From assembly GCA_963809875.1 (NCBI GenBank), contig CAWELC010000006.1, forward strand, positions 248,001 through 312,000: 64,000 nt of DNA, given 5' to 3'. The translations under genes were made by a program, and so were the position numbers. This DNA comes from JAFGAS01 sp963809875 (lineage in GTDB: Bacteria; Desulfobacterota; Zymogenia; Zymogenales; Zymogenaceae). Below the pieces are notes generated by a model. It saw only the letters and a list, made by a program, of their open reading frames with translations, ran no database searches and was not told the origin of the DNA. Shown here one piece after another: positions 42,943 to 51,567 of the stretch (positions within the stretch are counted from its first letter, which is position 1; the number at the start of each line of letters is the position of its first letter).

Positions 42943-43934
42943 ATCTGCCTCCTGAGCAGGTAGACGAAAAACGGCGCGCCCAGAAGGGCGGTGAGCACCC
43001 CCACCGGAAGCTCGAGGGGGGAAACGACGGTGCGGGCGACGGTATCGGACACCAGCAGAAACGTCCCGCCCAGCAGGATCGAGGTCGGGATCAGGACCCG
43101 GTGATCGGGGCCCAGGACCATCCTGATCATGTGGGGAATGATGAGGCCGACAAACCCGATGACGCCGGCCGCCGAGACGACCGCCGCCGTCACGATGGAG
43201 GCCGCCACAAACAGGACGCGCTTTGTCCGCTCCACGTCCACGCCGCCCGAGGCGGCCGACTCCTCCCCGAAGAGCAACAGGTTCATCGGGCGCGCATAGT
43301 AGAAGACCAGGACGGAGGTGACCAGAAAGACCGCCCAGACGACCGCGACCTCCGTCATGGAGACCAGCGACAGGTCGCCCATGAGCCAGAAGAAAATACC
43401 CTGAAGCCCGTTGCTCCGAAAGAGCGAGACGACGGCCATGATGGCCGCCGAGAAAAACGCGTTGATAATAACGCCGACAAGGAGCATCGTGTTGGGATAG
43501 AGCCGCTCCTTGATCCGGGCGACGTAAAAGACGATGAGGATGGTAACGAGCGCCCCGGCGAAGGCCGGCAGGGCCCCCCCCAGATAGGAAGGGGCGTGGA
43601 TCAGCATCGAGCCGATAACGGTTCCCAGGGCGGCGCCGCTGGAGACCCCGAGGATGAAGGGGTCGGCCAGCGGGTTTTTAAGGATCGCCTGGAAGACGAC
43701 GCCGGACACGGACAGCGCCCCGCCGGCCGCCAGCGCCATCAGCACCCGGGGAAGCCTCAGCGACCGGACGATCGTCAGCACCTCGGGGGTTACCTCGCCG
43801 GGGGATACGAAGGCCCTCACGACGTCCGCGAGCCCTATCGGGGCCGTCCCGACGGCGAGCGATATCACGACGGCAACCGCAGTAACCCCCGACAGGATAA
43901 GCACCGAGCCCCCGATCTTCGTGCCCAGATGCAT
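42939..43934 (-). CDS. btuC: Cobalamin ABC transporter permease
   Basis: A 331-residue permease with about ten helices of the FecCD/BtuC family: RLPRVLMALAAGGALSVSG, FQAILKNPLADPFILGVSSGAALG, then AAGVIGFVGLIIPHMIRM and LPVGVLTALLGAPFFVYLL. The ATG at 43934 overlaps the btuF stop (TGATG), which fixes the start; longer in-frame extensions run into btuF. Forms the transport channel with BtuD, fed by BtuF. Confidence 0.92.
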   Translation of the reverse strand: MHLGTKIGGSVLILSGVTAVAVVISLAVGTAPIGLADVVRAFVSPGEVTPEVLTIVRSLRLPRVLMALAAGGALSVSGVVFQAILKNPLADPFILGVSSGAALGTVIGSMLIHAPSYLGGALPAFAGALVTILIVFYVARIKERLYPNTMLLVGVIINAFFSAAIMAVVSLFRSNGLQGIFFWLMGDLSLVSMTEVAVVWAVFLVTSVLVFYYARPMNLLLFGEESAASGGVDVERTKRVLFVAASIVTAAVVSAAGVIGFVGLIIPHMIRMVLGPDHRVLIPTSILLGGTFLLVSDTVARTVVSPLELPVGVLTALLGAPFFVYLLRRQM

Positions 43935-44858
43935 CAGTGCTTCCCCCCGGAGATAGACCCGAAGACCTCGGGATGCAGCAGCCGCGCCAGCTCCTCGAGA
44001 CCCGCGACGATCCGCGGCGACGGGCGGTCGATGATGTCCGAATCGATGGCGTAGACCCTCCCGTTTTTGACGGCGGGCACGGTGGGAAAGCGCGACCATT
44101 CGCCTATCGCGGACCGATAGTCCTCGTCGGGCGACATGGTCGTCATGATGATGACCTGGGGCGCCCGCACGACCACCTCTTCGTAGGTGAGGGTCGGGTA
44201 CCTGATCGATTCGGCGGCGGCGATGTTACGGCCCCCCGCCGTCCGTATCATCTCGTCCTGAAAGGTGTTCCCGTTTATGGTGATGAGGGGGTTGGTGTTG
44301 AGCACCAACAAGACCGTTGCCGGGGGCAGGGCGGCCACCCGGCTCCTGATGGCGGCGATCCTTTTTGACATCTCCGCCGCGGTCTCGAGCGCCTGTCTTT
44401 CACGCCCGGCCAGGCGGCCGATCTCGCGGATCGTCGAGACGACGCCCGCGATGGTCCGGGGGTTGATGATGTAGACCGGGATGCCGAGCCCGGCCAGCCG
44501 GTTTATCTCGGCCCGTCTTTTCCCCGTCGGCGGTAGCGATGACGAGGTCGGGCGAAAGCGAGATGATCGCCTCGAGGTTCGGCTTGATGTAGGTGCCGAC
44601 CATCGGGAGAGCGGCCGCCTCGGGGGGGTAGTTGGAATACTCGGAGACGCCCACGATAAGCGCCCCCGCCCCGACGGCATAGAGTATCTCGGTGATGTTG
44701 GGTGCGAGCGATATGATGCGCGCGGGGTTGGCGGGCACGGTCACGGTTCTGCCGGCCTGGTCGGTGACGGTGTAGCCTGAGCCCGGCGTCCCGGCGGCCC
44801 CGACGAGGAGTGTGGACGCGGCGAATACGGCAGCTAAAAGCACGCGGTCTATCCGCAT
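43934..44858 (-). CDS. btuF: Cobalamin-binding periplasmic protein (frameshifted)
   Basis: A periplasmic binding protein of the BtuF/FhuD fold of about 307 residues. ATG 44858 gives a signal peptide (MRIDRVLLAAVFAASTLLVG), then DQAGRTVTVP, RIISLAPNITEILYAVGAG and SPDLVIATADG. The frame slips near 44510-44525. The other frame resumes with RRAEINRLAGLGIPVYIINP and continues to TTMSPDEDYRSAIG, VPAVKNGRVYAID and the end at 43934. One base lost or gained restores the protein. The start codon touches the U-tract of the riboswitch terminator, so no normal Shine-Dalgarno fits. Confidence 0.83.
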
Positions 44859-44889
44859 AAAAAAACCCCGGCCTTGGGGAGGTCGGGGC
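44859..44889 (-). terminator. Riboswitch terminator abutting the btuF start codon
   Basis: On the minus strand CCCCGACCT (44889-44881) pairs, with one mismatch, with AGGCCGGGG (44874-44866), followed by seven Ts (44865-44859) and then immediately ATG. This is the likely expression platform of the cobalamin riboswitch. A perfect hairpin at 44895-44911 just upstream may be part of the switch. Confidence 0.75.
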
Positions 44890-44967
44890 GTCGTACGATC
44901 GCTTCGATCGTCACTGCGTGCGGGCCGCCCTCCCCCTCGGAAGGTTGTTATGGCCTTGTGTGACGCC

Positions 44968-45125
44968 GGCGAGGTTTCCTGGCTTGGGGATCGTCTTACT
45001 CTCCTCGGCCTTCCCGGAGGCGGCTCAGTTACGGCCGCCTGTCCAGTGGCGCTGTATGAGGATTTCATCCCCCCTCACAGTTGCGGGGCAGCGACGGGTT
45101 TTCACCGTCTTCCCTCATTCCCCCA
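44968..45125 (-). promoter_or_regulatory. Cobalamin riboswitch upstream of btuFCD
   Basis: On the minus strand the order is GGGAAGACGGTGAAAACCC, CGTCGCTGCCCCGCAACTGTGA, the B12 box GCCACTG (45050-45044), and CCAGGAAACCT (about 44983-44973), all diagnostic of the cobalamin aptamer. It follows a consensus promoter and precedes a terminator hairpin, so it probably stops transcription when adenosylcobalamin is bound. Confidence 0.92.
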
Positions 45126-45170
45126 GGGGGCGAGGGCGTCATCGTAGAAAGAACGAATCAACAGGATTGG

Positions 45171-45199
45171 ATTATAGACCTTCCGGGGGCTAATGTCAA
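45171..45199 (-). promoter_or_regulatory. Consensus promoter of the btuFCD riboswitch transcript
   Basis: On the minus strand TTGACA (45199-45194) and TATAAT (45176-45171) are both perfect and 17 bases apart. The start near 45164 lies about 40 bases before the aptamer. Confidence 0.8.
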
Positions 45200-45208
45200 T
45201 AAGAAATG

Positions 45209-46843
45209 TTAAAAAGCTTCTCCCTTCGGGCCGGGTGATGTATACTGACAACAAAACTCCGAGACCCAGGAAGCGGAAGTCCCATGCCCCTTACCTATGA
45301 GATCATCGAAAGACTTGAGGCGACCATTCCCGGCTACAACATCCGGGCGCTGACGCTCGCCGATTTCGAGGCGCTGTGCGCCCGGGACGGGATCGTCGCC
45401 TTCGAGCACCGGATGCCCGCCCGGGGGTGGTATTTCATCAAGGAGGGGGTGCCGTTTATCGTCATCAACAGCAAGCTCTCCGCGGGCCATCGGGCCTTCG
45501 TGGGCTTCCACGAATACTTCCACCACCGGTTTCACCCCGGCGGCCACCACCACTACACGACGATCGGGATGAAAAACCGCATCGAGCGCGAGGCCTCCAC
45601 GATGGCCTCCGTGGCCGTCATCCCCACCGCCGCCCTCGAGAAAGACCTGTCCGAGGGGGCCTGCCTGGAGGAGAAGTACGACATCCCCACGTACCTCGCG
45701 GAGTTCAGGATCAGGGTCTACGACCAGTACCGGCAGATCAGGATGTTTCGGGACGTGTGACGAGGCCCCGGCAAACCTCAGCCGATAAAAAAACCCGGGA
45801 GAGCCGGGTTTTTCGTTCTGCGGGGTATCATCGATCATCGTGGATTTCTTGATATACCCCCACTTTCCGTCGATCTTCACCGGGGCCAGCCCTTCCGCAA
45901 ACGGCCCGGCGTCCTCGAAAATAAAGTCGATGACGACCTCGCCCTTCTTGTCGACGTACCCCATCCTGACGACCGACGTCCCCGCCGGCTCCTCGATCAC
46001 CTCCGTGTCCTCGCTCCGGGGGGCGGACGTTTCGGCCGACTCTGCGGTTCCCGCCACCCTGTCCACGGGCATGAGCCCCTCGGAGAACCACTCGGAGGCG
46101 GTCATTCCCTCTGCCCCCGCAAACGGGAGGGCGGCAACGACGGCCCCGGACGTATCGATGATGTGCCGTCCCGACCCGTCGGTCACCTGGGCAAGCCCCT
46201 CCGAGAATCTTCCCGCCGTCTCGAAGGGCCCGGGGATCACGACGGCGCCGTCGGTGTCGATGTACGACCAGCCCTCGCCGGAATTCACGGCGGCACGTCC
46301 CTCCGAGAAGGGGCGGGCCATCCCGTAGGCCGCGCCTATCACGAGGGTCCCCGACTTATCGATATACCCCCACCGGCCCCCCGTCCGCACCATCGCCCGT
46401 CCGGAGTCAAAGGAGGTCGCCCAGTCAAAGGCGGGCTCGATCACAAACTCCCCGGAGTCGTCGATGTATCCCCATTTGTCGCCGCGTCGGGCGGGGGCCA
46501 TGCCGCGCGAAAAGGAAAAGGCGTCATCGAGGGCCGGCTCGATGGCAAAGTCCCCCGAGCGGTCGATGAACCCGACCTTGCCGCCGGAGACCACCCGGGC
46601 AATCCCGTCGGAGAAGGGACCGGCCTCCTCGAATGTCGCCTCGATGGCAACCCTGCCGGACGTGTTGATATAGCCCCACCGGTCCCCCATCAAGACCTGT
46701 GCCCGTCCGTCGGCAAACGGACCCGCCCAGTCGAAGGCGGGCTCGACGGCAAGCTTGACGCCTTTCGGCATCTCGGCGCCGCCGGCGACGCCGGACAGAA
46801 GAAGGACGAAGAGGCCGATGACCGGGTATCTGACTGCTTTCAT
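45209..46843 (-). CDS. Secreted WG-repeat protein, 3' end uncertain
   Basis: A signal peptide (MKAVRYPVIGLFVLLLSGVAGG) is followed by about eight WG/KWG beta repeats (DRWGYINTSGRVAIEATFEEAG, seen as repeated variants: GKVGFIDRSGDFAIEP; DKWGYIDDSGEFVIEP; GRWGYIDKSGTLVIG; and GKWGYIKKS near 45850). The repeats end near 45840. The frame then runs on for about 200 codons through a terminator hairpin (45791-45811) and antisense to the IrrE gene. The real stop was probably close to 45830 and lost by a shift (an adjacent frame stops at once). ATG 46843 has AAGGAG 5 bases upstream. Function unknown; WG repeats fold into a beta structure, often extracellular. Confidence 0.7.
   Translation of the reverse strand: MKAVRYPVIGLFVLLLSGVAGGAEMPKGVKLAVEPAFDWAGPFADGRAQVLMGDRWGYINTSGRVAIEATFEEAGPFSDGIARVVSGGKVGFIDRSGDFAIEPALDDAFSFSRGMAPARRGDKWGYIDDSGEFVIEPAFDWATSFDSGRAMVRTGGRWGYIDKSGTLVIGAAYGMARPFSEGRAAVNSGEGWSYIDTDGAVVIPGPFETAGRFSEGLAQVTDGSGRHIIDTSGAVVAALPFAGAEGMTASEWFSEGLMPVDRVAGTAESAETSAPRSEDTEVIEEPAGTSVVRMGYVDKKGEVVIDFIFEDAGPFAEGLAPVKIDGKWGYIKKSTMIDDTPQNEKPGSPGFFYRLRFAGASSHVPKHPDLPVLVVDPDPELREVRGDVVLLLQAGPLGQVFLEGGGGDDGHGGHRGGLALDAVFHPDRRVVVVAAGVKPVVEVFVEAHEGPMARGELAVDDDKRHPLLDEIPPPGGHPVLEGDDPVPGAQRLEIGERQRPDVVAGNGRLKSFDDLIGKGHGTSASWVSEFCCQYTSPGPKGEAF
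45284..45760 (+). CDS. ImmA/IrrE-type zinc metallopeptidase domain protein
   Basis: A 158-residue single-domain protein. The zinc motif HEYFH (H76, E77, H80) stands in VGFHEYFHHRFHPGG, and the downstream ligand-helix is RIEREASTMASVAVIP, the usual ImmA/IrrE layout. Relatives cleave phage or stress repressors, or act in toxin-antitoxin and DNA damage responses. No repressor gene is adjacent, so its target is unknown. A weak -10 TATACT at 45241-45246 lies upstream. The antisense part of the WG-repeat frame here is not credible. Confidence 0.82.
   Translation: MPLTYEIIERLEATIPGYNIRALTLADFEALCARDGIVAFEHRMPARGWYFIKEGVPFIVINSKLSAGHRAFVGFHEYFHHRFHPGGHHHYTTIGMKNRIEREASTMASVAVIPTAALEKDLSEGACLEEKYDIPTYLAEFRIRVYDQYRQIRMFRDV
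45791..45811. terminator. Bidirectional rho-independent terminator
   Basis: AAACCCGG (45791-45798) pairs with CCGGGTTT (45804-45811), loop GAGAG. A seven-A run precedes and a T-run follows, so it works in both directions: for the IrrE gene (+) and for the WG-repeat gene (-). Confidence 0.85.
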
Positions 46844-47028
46844 GGAGACTCCTTGGCTCGCTGATATCGCGGGAGACCCCGGCCGGCCGCCCGCGCCGGG
46901 CCGTCGGCCCCCACGTACGTTATGATACCATAGAATCGGTGGATCGGGACGTCTTCGTTGGAGAACGATGGTCGCGGGCTCAATCTGCGCGAACATCCGC
47001 AGGAGGGGCGGGTCCGTAAAGGGCAGAT

Positions 47029-47628
47029 CTATCCCAGGTCGTCCTCGACGATGATCGTGACGTGGATACGCTGGCCAATACCGAGCGTTTCGGAGAGATC
47101 CACCACGGCCTCGGCCCCCGATCGGACGTTGGGTCCTATCCTGACCACGATTGTCCCGGTCGGGATTCCGCCGGGTCCCGGTATGGATATCTCAAAGAGC
47201 CCGCCCCGGCGCGCCTCCCGGCGCGTCAGGGTGATCTCAAGACCGCGCTCCGGAATGCCGCCCGATGCGCCGGACCGGGAAAAGGGGGAATCGGCAAAGG
47301 GGTCACGGAAGAACGAGAAGAGATCTGAAAAGACATCGTCCTGGTAGAAGGGATCGCGGGACGGGGCGGGACGGACCGAAGATCCGCGCCGCAACGGAGT
47401 GGCCCGGGAGGAGCCCCGGGATCTGCGCGTCCGGTCATACGTGGCCCGCCTCTCGGGATCGGTGAGCGTCTCGTATGCCTCCTGCACCTCGAAGAGCTCC
47501 TCGGTCGTCATCCGGCAGTCAGGCGAATCCGGGTGGCAGTACCTGATGATGGCGCGATACGCCTTCTTGATCTTCTTCTCGTCGGCGTCCGGCTCGACGC
47601 CGAGTACCTGGTAATAATCCCGCTCCAT
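47029..47628 (-). CDS. J-domain (DnaJ/CbpA-like) co-chaperone
   Basis: A 199-residue protein. A J domain occupies residues 1-66 (YYQVLGVEPDADEKKIKKAYR, HPD in YCHPDSPDC, EAYETLTDPERRATYD), followed by a Gly/Ser/Phe-rich linker (about 70-125). The C-terminus resembles a partial DnaJ substrate-binding region (RGLEITLTRREARRGG). It stimulates DnaK ATPase. Two Hsp20 genes lie nearby on the same strand; the 289-base gap 47629-47917 between them holds no gene I can support. Confidence 0.85.
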   Translation of the reverse strand: MERDYYQVLGVEPDADEKKIKKAYRAIIRYCHPDSPDCRMTTEELFEVQEAYETLTDPERRATYDRTRRSRGSSRATPLRRGSSVRPAPSRDPFYQDDVFSDLFSFFRDPFADSPFSRSGASGGIPERGLEITLTRREARRGGLFEISIPGPGGIPTGTIVVRIGPNVRSGAEAVVDLSETLGIGQRIHVTIIVEDDLG

Positions 47629-47917
47629 GAAACCTTACCCGCCGATACCCGGAAAAATCCCCCGGTCCGGTCGAAACCCTGCAAGGCCGGGGTCTTGAAC
47701 CATGTGAACCATCCGCGAAACGCCGGACGCGACCCTACGCCCCTCACTGCATTGTACGCCAGAAAGACCCGCTTGAACAGAGGTTTCTCCACCGCATCGC
47801 GTCGTCCGCTACGACCCTGCGTCCCGAAAGCGGCTCCGCCCGCGGTTTTTTTTAAAGGGTGTCCGCGGGCGGCACTCGTGACGGGTTTTCGCGCGACGCT
47901 TGGCCGCGCGGCCGGAC

Positions 47918-48313
47918 TCAGTTGATCTGAATCTTGCGCGGCTTTGCCTTCTCCACCTTGGGCAGCGTGAGGGTCAGGACGCCGTTCTTCACGCTGGCGG
48001 CGATCTTTTCCTGGTCTATCACCTCGGAGAGAGTAAACCGGCGATAGTAGTTGCCCACCCCGAACTCTTTGAGCATGTAGCGGCGCTCCTCCTGGGGCTC
48101 GACTCTGCCCATAATGGTCAGGGTATTGTCCCTGAGGTCGATCTCGATGCCCGACGGCTCCACCCCCGGGACGTCGGCCACGAGCGTGAGCTCATTTTCG
48201 TTTTCCCAGATGTCGACCCGGGGAGTATAGACGGGGCCCTCCCGGGTAATCTCGGCCTCGGCCGCGATATCCGATCCGGTCTTATTCTTCAGCTCGATTT
48301 CTTTATTCTTCAT
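47918..48313 (-). CDS. Hsp20 small heat-shock protein, copy 2
   Basis: A 131-residue alpha-crystallin chaperone that holds unfolded proteins. The alpha-crystallin domain spans about residues 30-125, with RVDIWENENELTLVADVPGV and GVLTLTLPKVEKAKPRKIQI. A C-terminal I-x-I-type motif (IQIN) is present. It is 12 bases after copy 1 and probably co-transcribed. AGGAGGC precedes the ATG. Confidence 0.92.
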   Translation of the reverse strand: MKNKEIELKNKTGSDIAAEAEITREGPVYTPRVDIWENENELTLVADVPGVEPSGIEIDLRDNTLTIMGRVEPQEERRYMLKEFGVGNYYRRFTLSEVIDQEKIAASVKNGVLTLTLPKVEKAKPRKIQIN

Positions 48314-48325
48314 GGCTGCCTCCTG

Positions 48326-48775
48326 TTAGCTCGCCTTGATGGTGATCTGTTTGGGTTTTGCCTCCCCGGCCTTACCGATCTTGATGGTCAGGACGCCGTG
48401 TTTCAGGCCGGCCTCGACCTTTTCGGAGTCGATCCGGTCGCCCAACGCGATGACCCGCGAAAATTTTCCCGCGTCTCTCTCGCGGCGGTGGTGATTGACC
48501 CCCTCCTGTACGTCTATCGTGCGCTCGCCCTTGATGGTGAGGCTCCCCGACGCCGCGGTGACGTCCAGCTCCTTGTCCTGCACTCCGGGGATTTCGGCCG
48601 TGACATAGTAGTTGTCGCGGTCCTCCCAGACGTTAACGGGCGGGAAGAGCCCGGTCCCCTCGGAAAACCCATCCTCGGGATAGATCTGATCCCAGAGCCG
48701 TGTCATCTCCCGCTGGAGCTTGCCTAACTCGGAGACGAACGGGTTCCTGTCAATATACCATGTGTACCGTGTCAT
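48326..48775 (-). CDS. Hsp20 small heat-shock protein, copy 1
   Basis: A 149-residue alpha-crystallin protein: PPVNVWEDRDNYYVTAEIPG, FSRVIALGDRIDSEKVEAG, KHGVLTIKIGKAGEAKP, ending ITIKAS. ATG 48775 is chosen over an upstream in-frame start because AGGAGG lies 6 bases before it and homologues begin here. A sigma70-like promoter is at 48816-48843; no CIRCE element or clear sigma32 site is visible, so heat regulation is not shown by the sequence. Confidence 0.92.
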   Translation of the reverse strand: MTRYTWYIDRNPFVSELGKLQREMTRLWDQIYPEDGFSEGTGLFPPVNVWEDRDNYYVTAEIPGVQDKELDVTAASGSLTIKGERTIDVQEGVNHHRRERDAGKFSRVIALGDRIDSEKVEAGLKHGVLTIKIGKAGEAKPKQITIKAS

Positions 48776-48815
48776 GCTTTGCCTCCTCTCTTGATTTCGT
48801 TCCGTTATGAACTTC

Positions 48816-48843
48816 AAGATAATCATGGAAACGGCCGTGTCAA
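48816..48843 (-). promoter_or_regulatory. Promoter of the hsp20 pair
   Basis: On the minus strand TTGACA (48843-48838) and TATCTT (48821-48816) are 16 bases apart. The start near 48809 leaves a leader of about 34 bases. Confidence 0.6.
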
Positions 48844-49008
48844 GGGGGATCTCTTTTCTTAAAAGAGGGAAATCCATCGGTTCGGATTATCGGTAACATG
48901 GGCGCGGGCCGGCACGGCCCCGCCCAAAAACGGGTCTGCCCGGCCGGAAAGGCGAGGGGGTAGCCCCCGGCATCCCCCATAAATAATCCACCGCCCGTCG
49001 AGAATCAT

Positions 49009-49037
49009 TTGACAACCTATTGCCGACTCCCTATAAT
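49009..49037 (+). promoter_or_regulatory. Perfect consensus promoter of the RsbRD_N gene
   Basis: TTGACA (49009-49014), 17 bases, TATAAT (49032-49037). All twelve hexamer bases match sigma70 consensus. The start near 49044 leaves a 27-base leader containing GGAGGGG before ATG 49071. Confidence 0.85.
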
Positions 49038-49070
49038 ATTAGACATCATTATTCATCGGAGGGGAAAGTA

Positions 49071-49541
49071 ATGATATCCGAAAAATTCGTACGGCTCATC
49101 AAGGACAATATCGACGAGATCGTCAAGTACTGGTGCAGCGAGATCCACGAAAACGAGACGACGACCGCTTTCCAGGCCGTCGATGCCGCGGTTTGCGTCC
49201 CGTACGGCACGTCGGTGTTGCTGGAGCTCGGCGATTGGCTGGACGAGAAGAAGAAGCCGGCGGAACTGAAGGATTTCTATATCAACCTCGGCAAGCAGCG
49301 GGCTCAGGAAGGACTCCCGATCGAGGATATCGTTTCGGCCCACCTCCTCCTCAAGCGGCACATCTGGCTGTTCGTCCTTTCCCACGGGTTTCTGTCCACG
49401 GCCTTTGAGCTCTATCAAGTCCTCGAGATAAACAACCGGGTCGTCAATTTCTTCGATAACCTGATCTACTACATGGTCTACGGGTACGAGACAAAGACTA
49501 CCGCGAAGATTCCGGGTATGGAGCACCTGTACAAGTCATAG
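49071..49541 (+). CDS. Stand-alone RsbRD N-terminal domain-like protein
   Basis: A 156-residue all-helical protein resembling the RsbRD_N domain (RLIKDNIDEIVKYWCSEI, then KDFYINLGKQRAQEGLPIEDI, LLLKRHIWLFVLSH). In stressosome RsbR proteins this domain precedes a STAS domain. Here there is no STAS part, so it may be a free sensor or a subunit acting in trans. GGAGGGG lies 8 bases before the ATG. The gene has its own perfect promoter and no obvious partner nearby. Confidence 0.75.
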   Translation: MISEKFVRLIKDNIDEIVKYWCSEIHENETTTAFQAVDAAVCVPYGTSVLLELGDWLDEKKKPAELKDFYINLGKQRAQEGLPIEDIVSAHLLLKRHIWLFVLSHGFLSTAFELYQVLEINNRVVNFFDNLIYYMVYGYETKTTAKIPGMEHLYKS

Positions 49542-49576
49542 TCGGGCAGAACGGCGCGACCCTATGACGATATCCC

Positions 49577-50591
49577 ATGGACTTTTCCGACAAAGAAAAG
49601 AGAAAGGCCTATCTCCGCGAGCGGGGGATCTTCCCGATTCGAATCCCAATCCCCTTGATCATTGATCACGCCAACGCGTACTATATCGACGGTCCCACGC
49701 CCATTCTCATCGATACCGGCTTTTTCGGTGATCAATCCTTCGCGGCGCTTACCGACGCACTTTCCGCCTGCGGCCGCGACGTCGGCCGATATCGGGATCG
49801 TGCTCCTTACCCACGGCCACCGGGATCACTCGGGCCTGGCGCGCACGATTCGCCGGGCCTCCGGGGCCAGGATTCTGCTCCACGAATGCGACACCCGGAT
49901 ACTGGCCCCCGCTTCCTTTTCGGACTATTTCGATCGGGTATTGGCATATTACCTGGAGATGGGGGTCGCGCCGGAGAGGATTGAGGAGACGCGGTCGCTT
50001 TCTACGGGCGAACGGAGCCACTACTGGGAAGAGGCCAACAACGACGACAGGACGATACTGGACGGTTTTGTCCGGGCGGGGGATCGATTCGAGAGCGGCG
50101 CGGGGCCGATTATCGTCGTCGAGACGCCGGGACACACGCCGGGCTCCGTCTCCTTCCTGCTCGAAGAAGACCATATCCTGTTTTCCGGCGACCTGATCTC
50201 GACCGCCTACAATCCCCTTCCCCTTGTCGTCGTGCAGAAGGATGCGGACGGCTGGCTCAACCTGTATGACGACTATCGCGCGTCTCTCGATCTCCTCTCG
50301 GATCTCGATCCCGCACTGCTGTTTCCCGGCCACGGGGGACCCGTCGCCCAGGGGCAGCGGCTCGCCCGGCGGGCCGTTGAGGCCCAGGAGCGCGTCACGG
50401 CCAGGGTCGAACAGGCAGTGCGCTCAAACGGGCGGCAATCCATCGCCTCCCTGACGGGGGCGGTTTATCCGGACGCGTTCGGCCCGATCCTGACTAACGC
50501 CCTCAACGTCGTCAGGGGGGTCGTAATCCGCTTTGCCCGGGAGGGAAAGGTCAGGATCGATGGGGGAAGCGTCGTTCGAGAGGAGCCGTAA
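49577..50591 (+). CDS. Metallo-beta-lactamase fold hydrolase with C-terminal helical domain (frameshifted)
   Basis: The first frame gives MDFSDKEKRKAYLRERGIF, then PIPLIIDHANAYYIDGPTP, ILIDTGF and DALSACGRD. A one-base shift near 49770-49785 (a GCGGCC-rich run) leads to SADIGIVLLTHGHRDHSGLA, the zinc-binding HxHxDH. ETPGHTPGSVSF, FSGDLIST and LFPGHGGPV follow, then a winged-helix-like tail (ALNVVRGVVIRFAREGKV). The corrected protein is about 337 residues, like LACTB2/beta-lactamase-like hydrolases. Substrate unknown. It precedes an enoyl-CoA hydratase gene. Confidence 0.8.
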
Positions 50592-50628
50592 CCAAGCCAT
50601 CGCTTATTCATCTGAAAGGGAGCATCCC

Positions 50629-51408
50629 ATGAGCTATCGGTTCATCACAAAAGAGATCACCGACGGAGTAGCCGTCATAACCCTCAATCGGCCGGAGGTG
50701 AGGAACGCCCTGTCGCTGGCCCTCCTCAAGGAGCTGCACGACGCCCTGGTTGCCGCGGAGGCCGCAGACGACGTGGACGTTATCATCCTCACGGGAGCCG
50801 GGACGGCCTTCTCGGCGGGCATCGACATGAAGGATTTCGACAGCTTCAGGCTGGGCGAACAGGACCCATCCTTTAAGGGCCTTTTTGCCGGCGAAGAGAC
50901 CTTCCTGGCGCTCACGAGGGCCAAAAAGCCGACGATCGCCGCGGTTAACGGGTTTGCCGTGACGGGGGCGCTCGAGCTCGTTATCTCGTGCGATATCATC
51001 ATCGCGGCCCGGTCGGCCCGGTTTGCCGACACCCACGCGCGGGTCGGGATCGTCCCCGGCGGGGGAATGACCCAGGTGCTGCCGCGCCTTGTGGGGCCGG
51101 TCAAGGCACGCGAAATGTCGTTCACCGGGGAGTTCATCGACTCGGCCGAGGCGCTTGCCTTCGGCCTCGTCAGCCGGGTGGTGCCGGACGACGCGCTCAT
51201 GCAGACGGCCGTCGATATCGCCCAGAAGATCCGCAAGACGAACAAAGGGGCGCTCCTGAAGATGAAGGAGCTGATCAACGAAGGACTGCGGCTGACTCTT
51301 GCCGAGGGAATGGCGATGGAGGCCCGCGAGTTCACGAAATGGCGCCGGATCATCGACCCGGACCTTTCCCGGGCGGCGCTCAAGGAGGTCGTCAAGGAAA
51401 AGAAATAG
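50629..51408 (+). CDS. Enoyl-CoA hydratase/isomerase family protein
   Basis: A 259-residue crotonase-fold enzyme. The acyl-CoA oxyanion hole lies in GTAFSAGIDMKDF and AAVNGFAVTGALELVISCD, with THARVGIVPGGGMTQVLPR downstream. The first catalytic glutamate position (about 110-120 in enoyl-CoA hydratases) is not certain by eye, so hydratase and isomerase alternatives are open. ATG 50629 follows AAAGGGAG. It is next to an acyl-CoA ligase on the same strand, suggesting fatty- or aromatic-acid metabolism. Confidence 0.88.
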   Translation: MSYRFITKEITDGVAVITLNRPEVRNALSLALLKELHDALVAAEAADDVDVIILTGAGTAFSAGIDMKDFDSFRLGEQDPSFKGLFAGEETFLALTRAKKPTIAAVNGFAVTGALELVISCDIIIAARSARFADTHARVGIVPGGGMTQVLPRLVGPVKAREMSFTGEFIDSAEALAFGLVSRVVPDDALMQTAVDIAQKIRKTNKGALLKMKELINEGLRLTLAEGMAMEAREFTKWRRIIDPDLSRAALKEVVKEKK

Positions 51409-51567
51409 GGACGCGTATCGTCCCTGTCCGCTGATCCGAGCGCACAAGGCGCGCGTCCCACACCCCGGGGATACGGGGATACCGGCTGCCATCCCCGGGT
51501 GAGCGAATAAACGTCTCATACGTACCTCGTATATATTTTTTATTCACCTAATTCTATGAGGCCGCAT

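Noticed and set aside
48776..48850. Sigma32 heat-shock promoter or CIRCE element before hsp20
   Set aside because: CTTGA is present but no CCCCAT-type -10 at the right distance, and no inverted repeat of CIRCE type; the sigma70 reading is better.
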